NCBI RefSeq assembly: GCF_011762485.1
Contig: NZ_JAAKGI010000027.1
Span: 73,747 to 137,746 of the forward strand
Reading direction: 5' to 3'
DNA from: Yeosuana marina
Lineage (GTDB): Bacteria > Bacteroidota > Bacteroidia > Flavobacteriales > Flavobacteriaceae
Length of the DNA stretch: 64,000 nt
The position numbers and the translations under genes were made by a program. Position 1 is the stretch's first letter. The number at the start of each line of letters is the position of its first letter. Positions 9,156 through 18,366 of this stretch are shown here, piece after piece. Below the pieces are notes generated by a model. It made no database searches. It saw only the letters and a list, made by a program, of their open reading frames with translations, and was not told the origin of the DNA.

Positions 9156-10040
9156 TTATTTTCTTGTTTTATATAAAATATAGATATGTAACATGATACC
9201 AAACGGTATGGCTATAATTGTTAATAGTTTTCGAGGAGATTCTGATACAAAAGCACTATTTTTAATAAACATAGAGCTTGACACATAATGTATGGCATTT
9301 TTAAAACGCTCCTTAAAGGTATGTCCTAACAGCATTCTACTTTTTCTTGAAAAGGCAAAGCCTTTAGGATGTCGTCTATATTGTTTTAATATATTAAGGC
9401 TCGATCCATCTTGCATATATTCCACGATACAAAAAACGGCATTCGTTGTTAATAAGCTGTATTTTTGATCAATTAACTGATATAAATATCCCAAAGGAAC
9501 AAACCGTTCATCATTGTATATTGGATATGGTGGAAACTGTTTTACAACGTCTGTTTTATACACTAATTTTTTATCTCCTGTCACATGATGTTTGTGGTAT
9601 AAATCGTATAATGTACTTTGTTTGATATGGTCTGGTATTTGCGACCCAATAATATTACCGTTTTTATCCGCATCAAGCCCCACAATACCTGCAATATCTT
9701 TATTTAATTCAATTTTTTTCCATAATTGCAGTATGTCTTCAATGGCATTTTCAGGAGCCCAATCATCACTATCAATACACACATTTAATGGTGTTTCTAT
9801 TAATTTATAGGCGGTATTATGTGCTCCATGCATCCCTTGATTGTCTTGATAGTGGTATTGGATGTCAATTTTATGATCATGTATCCATGATTCTACCAAG
9901 TCTCTGGTGTTATCGGTTGAGCCATCATCAATAATCAACCATCTAAAATTCTGATTTGTTTGTTGTACCAAACTTTCATAGCATTGGTGAAGACAATAGG
10001 CTCTGTTAAAGGTGGGGGTAAAAACAGTAAGTGTTTTCAT
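9156..10040 (-). CDS. Glycosyltransferase, GT2 family
   Basis: This inverting GT-A fold enzyme begins TVFTPTFNRAYCLHQCYESL, followed by the nucleotide-binding WLIIDDGSTDNT and the metal-binding VCIDSDDWAPENA. ATG codons at 10064 and 10061 are also in frame. They would overlap the upstream polymerase gene and add the weakly conserved MMENNSQP, so the start at 10040, immediately before the conserved first beta strand, is preferred. The C-terminal half has a hydrophobic stretch near the end (IIAIPFGIMLHIYIL) that may attach it to the membrane. It should add one residue to the repeat unit; the sugar is unknown. Confidence 0.85.
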   Translation of the reverse strand: MKTLTVFTPTFNRAYCLHQCYESLVQQTNQNFRWLIIDDGSTDNTRDLVESWIHDHKIDIQYHYQDNQGMHGAHNTAYKLIETPLNVCIDSDDWAPENAIEDILQLWKKIELNKDIAGIVGLDADKNGNIIGSQIPDHIKQSTLYDLYHKHHVTGDKKLVYKTDVVKQFPPYPIYNDERFVPLGYLYQLIDQKYSLLTTNAVFCIVEYMQDGSSLNILKQYRRHPKGFAFSRKSRMLLGHTFKERFKNAIHYVSSSMFIKNSAFVSESPRKLLTIIAIPFGIMLHIYILYKTRK

Positions 10041-10050
10041 AGGCTGACTA

Positions 10051-11151
10051 TTATTTTCCATCATAGTAAATAAAGTACATTAAAAAGGTAAACATAAAAT
10101 AGGCCGTGACTACTTTAGCAATCACGATTTGCTGGTTTTTAAAAAACTGTTGCTTTAATAAGGGGTAAATAATTACGATTGCCATTAAAAACCAAGATAG
10201 ATAGGCAAAACGATTTGAGAAATTAGCGCGAATAATCAAAATCCAAAATGTATTACAAATTAAATAAGTATTATATAATCGAAAATAAAACTCATCCTTA
10301 AACTTCTTTTTAATTATAAAATACCAACCAGCAAAGACTGGAAAAGCGCTGTAAAACAAAAAATCCCATCGAAATCCTGTATTGCTAAATTTACTAGCAT
10401 CCATACTTGAAGAAAGATAGCCCTCCAATCTATCATCTCCAAATCCCAAAATTGTAAAAAGACTAATAAACAATGAGCCAAATATAAATGAAGTTGGTAT
10501 AGCTATTACCCATGATTTTAAAAATGTTTTCGGTTTGTTGTAAAAAAGAGTTAGAACATATGCTGCTATAGGTAGTAGCAAGGATTTATGGACCAAGCTG
10601 GCTAATATAAATAAGATGATCATTAATATCTTCTTATTAGGAAAACAAATCCCCCATAAAAACAAAGACGTAGCTAAGCCGTTTCTAATGCCATTTGTAC
10701 CATAACTAAAGAAGGAGAAAGACACAACAAATAATAAAAATGCATAAAACCAATAGTTATTAAAATTTTTTTTTGAAATTAAATACATTGGAAATATATA
10801 TAAAAAGGCTGTTATTAAAAAGAAAATAGGAACACTAACAAAATTAGATAAAAATTTCATATAATAATGAAATACAACATCTTTAGTTGAAGTTACAGGA
10901 AACCCAATTGAATAGTTATGAAAAAAACCTCTATAAGCCCCCATATCACCAAAATACCTGCTTACAGGTCGTAATCCAATATACAGGATAACAGATAAAA
11001 ACAAAATTATACCAGAAGTTCTTAAGAACTTTAAATTTTTTTCAGAATTTAAAGATAAAGTGTAAGCATGTAATAAATTTGCAATAACTAAAAAAAAAGA
11101 AAAATAAATATATAAATCATAATATATTTCAGCAGGAATAAATGTTATCAT
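10051..11151 (-). CDS. EpsG-type exopolysaccharide polymerase (Wzy-like)
   Basis: The 366-residue protein has about ten predicted membrane segments and the EpsG-family landmark GLRPVSRYFGDMGAYRGFF (about residues 58-77), in place of the periplasmic loop layout of classical Wzy. EpsG proteins are thought to polymerise lipid-linked repeat units outside the membrane, which fits a cluster that also has a flippase and Wza/Wzc proteins. Its 3' end overlaps the alternative starts of the GT2 gene. The 285 bases upstream (11152-11436) hold no gene and could contain an internal promoter. Sequence conservation in polymerases is low, so the class is clear but the substrate is not. Confidence 0.8.
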   Translation of the reverse strand: MITFIPAEIYYDLYIYFSFFLVIANLLHAYTLSLNSEKNLKFLRTSGIILFLSVILYIGLRPVSRYFGDMGAYRGFFHNYSIGFPVTSTKDVVFHYYMKFLSNFVSVPIFFLITAFLYIFPMYLISKKNFNNYWFYAFLLFVVSFSFFSYGTNGIRNGLATSLFLWGICFPNKKILMIILFILASLVHKSLLLPIAAYVLTLFYNKPKTFLKSWVIAIPTSFIFGSLFISLFTILGFGDDRLEGYLSSSMDASKFSNTGFRWDFLFYSAFPVFAGWYFIIKKKFKDEFYFRLYNTYLICNTFWILIIRANFSNRFAYLSWFLMAIVIIYPLLKQQFFKNQQIVIAKVVTAYFMFTFLMYFIYYDGK

Positions 11152-11436
11152 TTTTTAATTTTTTACTAACTTAAATTATAAAATTAAGATTATGTTAAAG
11201 GATACAAGTTTTCTTAAAACTTTTCAATTTGGGTAATTAGTTTATTAATAGAGCAAATATGGTATTTATTAATTTTAGGTAGTTATTAATAAGGATTAAA
11301 TTTATAATAATATTTTTTAATAATTTCTTTTGAAATATTTATCCCCAGTACCGGAAAAATATATTTTTTTTGAATAAAAGTTTAATACTGAGATGTAAAT
11401 TCGTTTAAAAGACTAAATGCATAGTTGAATTAATAA

Positions 11437-12453
11437 TTAAACACCAACAATATACTTGCTTTTTGGAAGAAAGCTTAGGACGCGCACAATTGCTAAACAT
11501 ATTAGAAGTGACACTATTGAAATTAAAGGTGTTTCAATAACTGGATGAAATATTCTATTATTTTCCAAAAAACGCCATACTATATCTCGAATAATGATAA
11601 TATGAATAAGATAAATTCCATAAGAGTGTTTAGCAATAATATTTAAAACGTATTCCATATAATGAGGTAACTTGAAATTTTGGAAAAAGGTAAAAATTGC
11701 AATAACAAAGAATGCGCTAGTAATTGAAAGATTTTCTCTACTTAAAATCAATAAATTTCTATTAAAAATATAGCCACAAATTATTGGTAATAACCCCAGA
11801 AATAAGATAAATAATATAGAAGAAAAAGCTTTTACTTTGTTTAAGTATAAAATAGGGTATTTTCTCAAATACACGCCTAAAAATAAATAACCTATAAATC
11901 CTCCAAAATAGGTTAAAATGAAATAATAATCACCTTTAGGGTTATATATGCTATCGTCTAAAAATATGTTTAAATAAGGAAGAAATAAAGTTATTGACCA
12001 TAATGCTAAAACAAATAATAGTTCTTTTCTTTTACATATATTCAACCATGGAGAAATTATTGGAATTACTAAATATAGACCACAGATAGCATATACAAAC
12101 CAGTAAACACCTGTAACCGGTTTAATTGGAAAAAGAGCTAAATCATAAAATAATTCATTTAATGAAATTTTATTTTGGAAGTATTTAATAATTAATATAA
12201 TTAAAGACCAAAAAAGAAAAGGACCTAAAAGTTTTGAAAATCTTTTCTTATAAAAAAAAATCATTCCTTCTTTAGTTGGAGCCAATAGACTAGAAGAAAT
12301 CATCACAAATAATTCAGAACTAGGAGAAGCAATTATAGCAAAAAAAACCATAAACATCCCATATGACTCACTTATTGCAGGCATAGCGGAGTGGGTTAAT
12401 ATTACTAGATAACAAGCGAAAGCTCTCAAATTGTTTATGTACTGTATTTTCAT
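11437..12453 (-). CDS. Acyltransferase-3 family membrane protein
   Basis: This integral membrane protein of 338 residues begins with the family signature IQYINNLRAFACYLVILTHS, containing the conserved Arg and His of acyltransferase-3 (OafA/NodX type) enzymes. About ten hydrophobic segments follow. These enzymes carry acetyl or other acyl groups across the membrane to sugars of O-antigens or exopolysaccharides. It stands apart within the cluster, with 285 bases downstream and 200 bases upstream free of genes. It is separate from the MBOAT/SGNH system, so the polymer probably carries more than one acyl substitution. Confidence 0.85.
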   Translation of the reverse strand: MKIQYINNLRAFACYLVILTHSAMPAISESYGMFMVFFAIIASPSSELFVMISSSLLAPTKEGMIFFYKKRFSKLLGPFLFWSLIILIIKYFQNKISLNELFYDLALFPIKPVTGVYWFVYAICGLYLVIPIISPWLNICKRKELLFVLALWSITLFLPYLNIFLDDSIYNPKGDYYFILTYFGGFIGYLFLGVYLRKYPILYLNKVKAFSSILFILFLGLLPIICGYIFNRNLLILSRENLSITSAFFVIAIFTFFQNFKLPHYMEYVLNIIAKHSYGIYLIHIIIIRDIVWRFLENNRIFHPVIETPLISIVSLLICLAIVRVLSFLPKSKYIVGV

Positions 12454-12653
12454 AAAATAAAAAAGTTAGTAATAGTTTTTATAAAAATTATAATTGTTTA
12501 AACTAAATAAACACTCAAATGGCATAATCACATTGTTTTAAATTATATATTTAAAAAAAATATTGTTTTTATGACACATCCTTATTTTTTTTATCTCTTA
12601 ATTTTAAATTTCACAAAAAGGAGAGTAATAATTACTTCACTGCAAATAGCTAA

Positions 12654-13775
12654 TTAATTGTTATTAAGAGTAATCAAATCATCAAATCTTTTCATCACTA
12701 TTTTAGGATTGAATCTATAAATATTTTCTTTAGCTTTGTTAGACATTTCTTTTACTAGTTTTTCATTTTTAATTAATGATAAAATTTTATCTGCGAGTTC
12801 ACTAATATCATTAGGTTTAATTAAAACACCATCTTCATGCTCTTTAACAATACTTCTAGGTCCTGTTGGGCAATCAAATGAGACAACTGGTAGTCCATGT
12901 GATAACGCTTCCAATAATACCATAGGAAACGTTTCAAACCTAGAGCTCATTACATAAAATTTAGATTCGGCTAATATGGGATTTACGTTTGATATGGCAT
13001 CCCTAATTTCAACTGTATTTTTAAAGTTGTAACTAGAAATTAAATTTAAAAGTTGTGTTTTATCATCACCATTACCATATATTAAAAGTGTCCAATCCGT
13101 TATTTTACTATCTATTTTAGCCCAGGCATCAATGAGCATATCATAGCCTTTCTGAAAACTTAATCTACCTAAACTAATAATTTGATTTTTTTTAGTAACT
13201 TCTAATTCGTTATCAATAGGATCAAAAAAATTAGAAATCACAACACCGTTTTTTCTTTTATAGTGCTTAAGTTCAGATTCATTTAAGAAAATAATATTCG
13301 TATAATAATTTTCAACACGTTCTATAAAAAATTGTTTTAATTTAAATTTAATTTTACCTAAAAATGAAGATTTTTTATATCCCATGTAAAAACCAAAATA
13401 AGATGTGTGATATTCATTATAAATTTTATAATTTTTTCCAATTATTGGTAAGATAAAGCGAACCCAAGACAAGGAAATTAAAAATATAGCATCAGGATTA
13501 AATTTTTCTATTTCATTTTTTAACAATTTATAATGCGTTGATATTTTGTTTAAGTTTTTCCAACTAAAATAAGAACCTGCCGCATAATTTATATTTAAAT
13601 CAATATGATTCACTTTTTCTGAGAGTGGATAGCATGGTTTATTGTTTTTTTGCTCTGAAGTAATTAATAACACTTCATAATTATATGTATCTGCCCAATA
13701 GTTAAGTTTTTGCGTTAATGTTTTCTCTGCACCACCATGTAAGTATAATTGTTCAGTAATATATATAAGTTTCAT
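12654..13775 (-). CDS. Glycosyltransferase, GT4 family
   Basis: A 373-residue GT-B enzyme with the N-terminal YITEQLYLHGGAEKTL, the domain-linking SLGRLSFQKGYDML and the donor-site signature SRFETFPMVLLEALSHGLPV (E-x7-E, about residues 279-290). The following FDCPTGP is typical of GT4 enzymes with UDP-sugar donors such as the amylovoran and colanic acid types. It is one of several GT4 genes in this cluster. The gene starts 15 bases downstream of the wecB stop on the minus strand, so it probably shares that transcript. Donor and linkage are unknown. Confidence 0.87.
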   Translation of the reverse strand: MKLIYITEQLYLHGGAEKTLTQKLNYWADTYNYEVLLITSEQKNNKPCYPLSEKVNHIDLNINYAAGSYFSWKNLNKISTHYKLLKNEIEKFNPDAIFLISLSWVRFILPIIGKNYKIYNEYHTSYFGFYMGYKKSSFLGKIKFKLKQFFIERVENYYTNIIFLNESELKHYKRKNGVVISNFFDPIDNELEVTKKNQIISLGRLSFQKGYDMLIDAWAKIDSKITDWTLLIYGNGDDKTQLLNLISSYNFKNTVEIRDAISNVNPILAESKFYVMSSRFETFPMVLLEALSHGLPVVSFDCPTGPRSIVKEHEDGVLIKPNDISELADKILSLIKNEKLVKEMSNKAKENIYRFNPKIVMKRFDDLITLNNN

Positions 13776-13790
13776 TTTTCAGTAATTTAT

Positions 13791-14957
13791 TTACAATTCT
13801 TTTTTTAGGTAACTTACAATTCTATTAGAAGCTAGACCATCACCATATGGATTATTGGCTTCTGACATTTTGATGTATAATTTCTTAATATCAAGTAAAT
13901 TAGATACTTCTTGAATTATTTTTGATTTATCGGTACCTACCAATTTAACTGTACCGGCTTCTAATCCTTCGGGTCTTTCCGTAGTATCTCGCATAACCAA
14001 TACAGGTTTACCAATACCAGGGGCCTCTTCTTGTATACCACCAGAATCCGTTAGCACTAAATAACTCTTACTCATTAAAAAAACGAATGGTAAATATTCT
14101 AATGGCTCAATAAATATAACATTATCAAGTGCATTACTTCCAAATACTTCTGAAATTGGTTGTCTGACATTTGGATTTAAATGCATTGGATATAAGAAAT
14201 CTACTTTGGGATATTTATTTGCTAATTCTTTTATTGCTTGACAAATATTTAGAAAACCAGTTCCGAAATTTTCTCGTCTATGCCCAGTTATTAAAACTAA
14301 TTTCCGAGTATGATTCATCCAACCTTCTAATTTGGATGAGGAAATGGCCATTTTTTCTAAGGCTTGAATAATACCAGATTGTAAATCACTAGTATCTTTA
14401 ATTTTTTTCAATACTAAATGTAAAGCATCAATTACTGTATTACCAGTTACAATAATTTTATCCTCATTCACTCCCTCGCTTAAAAGATTTTGTTTACTTA
14501 GTTGGGTAGGAGCAAAATTATATGTAGCGATGCGTCCTGTAATTTGTCTATTCATTTCTTCAGGCCAAGGAGAGTATATGTTTTTGGTTCTAAGACCTGC
14601 CTCAATATGTGCTACGGGAACTTTTTGATAAAATGCAGCTAAAGCTGCTGCGGTAGACGTAGTTGTGTCACCATGAACAAGTACTAAATCGGGTTTCACC
14701 TCTGTTAATACAGTTCTTAAATTCAATAAAACTCTTGAAGTTATATCATATAGATCCTGACCTTGCTTCATAATATCTAAATCATAGTCAGGTATAATAT
14801 CAAAAAGAAGTAGTACTTGATCTAACATTTCACGATGTTGTGCGGTAACACAAATAATCGTTTCAAATGAGGAAGCGTTTGCTTTAAATTCTTTGACTAA
14901 AGGTGCCATTTTGATGGCTTCTGGTCTTGTGCCAAAAACTAATAATATTTTTTTCAT
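13791..14957 (-). CDS. wecB: UDP-N-acetylglucosamine 2-epimerase (non-hydrolysing)
   Basis: This 388-residue enzyme interconverts UDP-GlcNAc and UDP-ManNAc in the cytoplasm. Recognisable landmarks are the N-terminal FGTRPEAIKMAPL, VHGDTTTSTAAA, HIEAGLRT, PEEMNRQ, TGHRREN (about residue 220) and the C-terminal LTDSGGIQEEAP. Length and motifs are complete. It overlaps the sugar transferase gene upstream by 4 bases. ManNAc or a derivative such as a ManNAc uronate is therefore a likely building block of the polymer. The dehydrogenase in this window looks like TviB/WbpO, so a dedicated WecC for oxidising UDP-ManNAc is not seen. Confidence 0.93.
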   Translation of the reverse strand: MKKILLVFGTRPEAIKMAPLVKEFKANASSFETIICVTAQHREMLDQVLLLFDIIPDYDLDIMKQGQDLYDITSRVLLNLRTVLTEVKPDLVLVHGDTTTSTAAALAAFYQKVPVAHIEAGLRTKNIYSPWPEEMNRQITGRIATYNFAPTQLSKQNLLSEGVNEDKIIVTGNTVIDALHLVLKKIKDTSDLQSGIIQALEKMAISSSKLEGWMNHTRKLVLITGHRRENFGTGFLNICQAIKELANKYPKVDFLYPMHLNPNVRQPISEVFGSNALDNVIFIEPLEYLPFVFLMSKSYLVLTDSGGIQEEAPGIGKPVLVMRDTTERPEGLEAGTVKLVGTDKSKIIQEVSNLLDIKKLYIKMSEANNPYGDGLASNRIVSYLKKEL

Positions 14958-15697
14958 AAATATTTCTTTAAATTTTTTAATCTGAAAATTTTTATTACAA
15001 ATTCAATATTTTTAACACCTAAAAATCTCATTAATTTCCTTTTAGTTTCAGTAAGTTTTTTTTTCTTAGAAGACATCCATGATCCTGAAAAATGATGAAT
15101 ACAATATGTGTTGCTAGTAAGTTCAATTTTGCCTGAAACTTGTGATTTTGGACAAAAATAATCCTTTGGAAAAATATGAATTTCATCATTAATACATTGA
15201 TATTTATTATTAGGGATAAAACCTAATTCTTTGGTCATTTTTCCTATGGTTGCTGTATTTGTTAGAGTGTCATAAGTGCCATCAGGTAAAATGAAAGAAC
15301 GATTATTATAGTAAGATAATAAATATTTAACCCAGTATCCCCCTTTTTGACTTGCCATAATCCCTGTAGGAATATTTATTTCATCTTCAAATCCCGAAAA
15401 AGCAGGGAACTGAAGGAAATAATCCATATTCTTAATAACTTCTACATCAGTATCCATGTAAACACCGCCATGATGATATAAAGCATATAACCTGACATAA
15501 TCTGTTACAAATGCATACTTTTTGGACTCATACGCTTGTTTGGTATATAAATTAGAGTTTAAATCAAATGAATCTTCATTCCAGATCATTAACTCATAAT
15601 CAGGTAAATATTTTTTCCAAGATTCCATACAAATCTTAGCTAATTTTGGCATTTCTCCACGACCGAACCAACAATAATGTATAATTTTAGGTATCAT
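14954..15697 (-). CDS. DXD-type glycosyltransferase (GT32-like, capsular)
   Basis: The 247-residue protein opens with IPKIIHYCWFGRGEMP, the start typical of the OCH1/capsular sugar transferase group. It carries the metal-binding DTD in GGVYMDTDVEV (about residues 77-87), preceded by DYVRLYALYHHGG. Members transfer hexoses or sugar phosphates in capsule and O-antigen synthesis. It overlaps the upstream GT2 gene by 11 bases and the downstream wecB gene by 4 bases, so all three are translated from one message. The exact sugar is not predictable. Confidence 0.85.
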   Translation of the reverse strand: MIPKIIHYCWFGRGEMPKLAKICMESWKKYLPDYELMIWNEDSFDLNSNLYTKQAYESKKYAFVTDYVRLYALYHHGGVYMDTDVEVIKNMDYFLQFPAFSGFEDEINIPTGIMASQKGGYWVKYLLSYYNNRSFILPDGTYDTLTNTATIGKMTKELGFIPNNKYQCINDEIHIFPKDYFCPKSQVSGKIELTSNTYCIHHFSGSWMSSKKKKLTETKRKLMRFLGVKNIEFVIKIFRLKNLKKYL

Positions 15698-16616
15698 TTC
15701 TTTTTCTATTAAGTTTTAAAATAAAATTTGGTGTTAAGGTTTTTAAAGCAAGTTTAAAACAATTATAGTTTCCAGTATAATAAGGCAATGATTTAATAAT
15801 ATAACCAAGCCCAACCATTTTGTTTTTAAACGATCCTTGCGATACGGTATAGGCTTTGTTGTAAAAGAGTCTATGCATTATAAAACGCCATTCTTTATGA
15901 CTAAACCTTTTTTTATGCTGTAATTCAACTTTATGCAAAGTATCAAGTGCCTTTATTATTTTGTCATGAGCGGCTAATGAAATTCTAATATCAGAATGCT
16001 CTACCAAGGTTAATAGTTGTTTGTTTAGCACACCGATTTTATAATTGTTTTCTAAAAATTTATAATGGAAGTATTTATCTTGAAATCTTGGTATTTCAGA
16101 AAAGCCATCTAACTTAATAAACACCTCTTTTTTTATTAATAGCATGGAGGTGAATAGGTTGCCATCTAAAATGGCTTCTTGTAATGTGACCCCACGCGCT
16201 ATATTTTCGCGAGATTTTATTTGCTCGTTGTTTTCATCTATCCGGTACATAGAGCATATACAGGCATCTAAATCTTTATGATTATTAATAAAATTTACTT
16301 GTTCCTCTATTTTTGTTGGTTCATAAAAATCATCATCATCTAAAAAGGCAATAAAATTGCCTTTAGCGGCAAAGGCTCCCGTATTTCTTGCCTCGCAGCC
16401 CCCCTGATTTGTTTTGTGGGCTATATATATGATTTGATTGTTATCTAAATAGGGTTGTAGTGTTTTTTTTGTTTCTGCACTATATTGATTGTCTCCATTA
16501 TCGTCTACCACAATAATCTCTATATTGGGATAGGTTTGATTTAATACGCTATTAATTGCTATGGGTAGGCGATTACTGCGTTTATAGGTTGGTATGATAA
16601 TGGATACTAGATTCAT
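15687..16616 (-). CDS. Glycosyltransferase, GT2 family
   Basis: A GT-A fold enzyme of 309 residues with the first strand VSIIIPTYKRSNRLP, the nucleotide-binding EIIVVDDNGDN and the metal site FLDDDDFYEP (about residues 92-101). An ARNTG segment fits family 2. It probably adds one sugar with inversion of configuration to the growing repeat unit. It overlaps neighbours by 11 bases downstream and 4 bases upstream, so it belongs to the tightly packed middle of the exopolysaccharide operon. Confidence 0.88.
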   Translation of the reverse strand: MNLVSIIIPTYKRSNRLPIAINSVLNQTYPNIEIIVVDDNGDNQYSAETKKTLQPYLDNNQIIYIAHKTNQGGCEARNTGAFAAKGNFIAFLDDDDFYEPTKIEEQVNFINNHKDLDACICSMYRIDENNEQIKSRENIARGVTLQEAILDGNLFTSMLLIKKEVFIKLDGFSEIPRFQDKYFHYKFLENNYKIGVLNKQLLTLVEHSDIRISLAAHDKIIKALDTLHKVELQHKKRFSHKEWRFIMHRLFYNKAYTVSQGSFKNKMVGLGYIIKSLPYYTGNYNCFKLALKTLTPNFILKLNRKRNDT

Positions 16617-17761
16617 TGTTTTATTAGTTTAAAAAATAAATCGTCCCATAATGGCATGATATTTTCTTTATTAAAACGTTTTGCATTTATATAGGCCTCT
16701 TCCGATTTTTCTTTTCTTAATCTATCGTTATTTAAAAGTAATTCACAATGCTTAATAAAGGCTGTTTCATCATTCATAGGGATTAAAAAGCCCCCTTGAT
16801 TATGTTTAATAATATCGCTTGGGCCACAGTAACAATCATAAGAAATAGCAGGTACCCCATGTTGTTGTGCTTCAACAATGACCATCCCGAAACCTTCTCC
16901 TTTAGATGTAAATAAAAACAATTGTGATTCTTGGTATTTTTGATTAATACTGTTACTATTCCCTTCTAAGAATACACTATCTTGTAAGTTTAATTTTTCA
17001 ATTTGTTTTTGCAAAACAGGCCTATAAGTTCCATCTCCATAAATATGTAATGTCCAGTGATTCGTATTATTTAACTTAGACCATATTCTAATTAAATTTG
17101 AAAACCCTTTTCTATCATTTTGCATACTGCCCACTGAAATGACTTTTTTAGGACGCGTTAAAATAGCATGCTTCCCATCAGCTGTAGACTCTATATAATT
17201 AGGTATCACATTTACATTTTTAATATGTTTCCATTCTTTTTTGTCTTTTTCAGTAAGCAATATCAAACTATTATAGTTTTTAAATTGTTTAAAATAGAAT
17301 TGTTTAATGAGTCTGCTTTTTATTCTGGTTGACAATGGCAGTTCTTTTTCAAGTAATTCTGATGCTTTTCTTGAAAAATGATATTCTCTAATTTTTGGGA
17401 TGTGTTTACAGATATAGGGAATGATAAAATCTTCGTAACCCCGTTCTGGAACTATAATGATATCGGGGTTTAGTGTATTAATCTCTTTGGTATATACTTT
17501 TCGTAACGTAATGATATTTTTAAGAAAGCTAATCCCTTTAATGCCTCCCGATATCATATTTTTAATATGTAAGTCTTTACAAGTGACATTTTTAGATACA
17601 GGGAAACTTATTGGTTTATTATTTTGATCTGAAATAAGAATGGTTACATGATGCCCTATAACCTCTGCAAAATAGTTTGCTTTTGCCGTAATGACTTTTT
17701 CCATGCCACCAGTGCTGGCTAATGATGGAATGCAAAATAATATATGATATTTATTTGCCAT
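16613..17761 (-). CDS. Glycosyltransferase, GT4 family
   Basis: This GT-B enzyme of 382 residues begins ILFCIPSLASTGGMEKVITAKA. Its C-terminal donor half contains VISVGSMQNDRKGF, the signature GEGFGMVIVEAQQHGVPA (E-x7-E, about residues 290-300) and YDCYCGPSDII. It is probably a retaining transferase in repeat-unit assembly. It overlaps the hexapeptide acetyltransferase upstream by 11 bases and the GT2 gene downstream by 4 bases. The sugar is unknown. Confidence 0.87.
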   Translation of the reverse strand: MANKYHILFCIPSLASTGGMEKVITAKANYFAEVIGHHVTILISDQNNKPISFPVSKNVTCKDLHIKNMISGGIKGISFLKNIITLRKVYTKEINTLNPDIIIVPERGYEDFIIPYICKHIPKIREYHFSRKASELLEKELPLSTRIKSRLIKQFYFKQFKNYNSLILLTEKDKKEWKHIKNVNVIPNYIESTADGKHAILTRPKKVISVGSMQNDRKGFSNLIRIWSKLNNTNHWTLHIYGDGTYRPVLQKQIEKLNLQDSVFLEGNSNSINQKYQESQLFLFTSKGEGFGMVIVEAQQHGVPAISYDCYCGPSDIIKHNQGGFLIPMNDETAFIKHCELLLNNDRLRKEKSEEAYINAKRFNKENIMPLWDDLFFKLIKQ

Positions 17762-18362
17762 GTTTTTCTATAAATTGATCAATTGGTAGATAAAAGTCAT
17801 TGATATGTTTCTTTATCTTATTATAATCCCAGTTCCACCAAGCTATTATATTTAATGAACTTACTAGTTTATCATCATGCTTCATCTTAATTAGTTTAGC
17901 AGGACTACCTCCAAACATTGCATAATCAGGCACATCTTTTGTAACGACCGAATTTGCCGCTATAATGGCACCATTTCCAATAGAAACCCCTGGCATAATG
18001 TAGGATCCCATTCCAATCCAAATATCATTACCTAAAGTAATACCTTCCTTTTGTTTTTTATTCTTAGCATCTAATAAAAATTCAGTTGGAATTCTTTCTT
18101 TGAGAGGATAGTTTGTAACTGGTGAGTCTGTATGATTGCCTTCGTCCATGATAAAATTCACATTGTTTGCTATACTGCAATAGTTACCTATTATTAATTT
18201 TGCATTTGACCAACGCCAAACCTTAGCCCCATTTGCATAGGTGCCCACTCCTTTAATTGTGAAATTGTCATCTTGTAGCAAGGTATAATCTGTTTTGTTT
18301 AACATCATTTGATAATCAAACCCCAACACTCTCCATAAGATATGTCTTAATCTACGTATCAT
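17751..18362 (-). CDS. Hexapeptide-repeat O-acetyltransferase (CatB/xenobiotic acetyltransferase-like)
   Basis: The 203-residue protein has a left-handed beta-helix made of hexapeptide turns (AKLIIGNYCSIANNVNFIM, ITLGNDIWIGMGSYIMPGVSIGNGAIIAANSVV) interrupted by a loop with the conserved GNHT segment (about residues 95-98), and it ends with YAMFGGSPAKLIK and an aromatic helix. CatB-like acetyltransferases use acetyl-CoA to acetylate a hydroxyl group of a sugar or antibiotic. In this cluster the substrate is most likely a sugar of the lipid-linked repeat unit, on the cytoplasmic side. It lies 4 bases from the GT4 gene upstream and overlaps the one downstream by 11. Confidence 0.85.
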   Translation of the reverse strand: MIRRLRHILWRVLGFDYQMMLNKTDYTLLQDDNFTIKGVGTYANGAKVWRWSNAKLIIGNYCSIANNVNFIMDEGNHTDSPVTNYPLKERIPTEFLLDAKNKKQKEGITLGNDIWIGMGSYIMPGVSIGNGAIIAANSVVTKDVPDYAMFGGSPAKLIKMKHDDKLVSSLNIIAWWNWDYNKIKKHINDFYLPIDQFIEKHGK

Positions 18363-18366
18363 TTTA

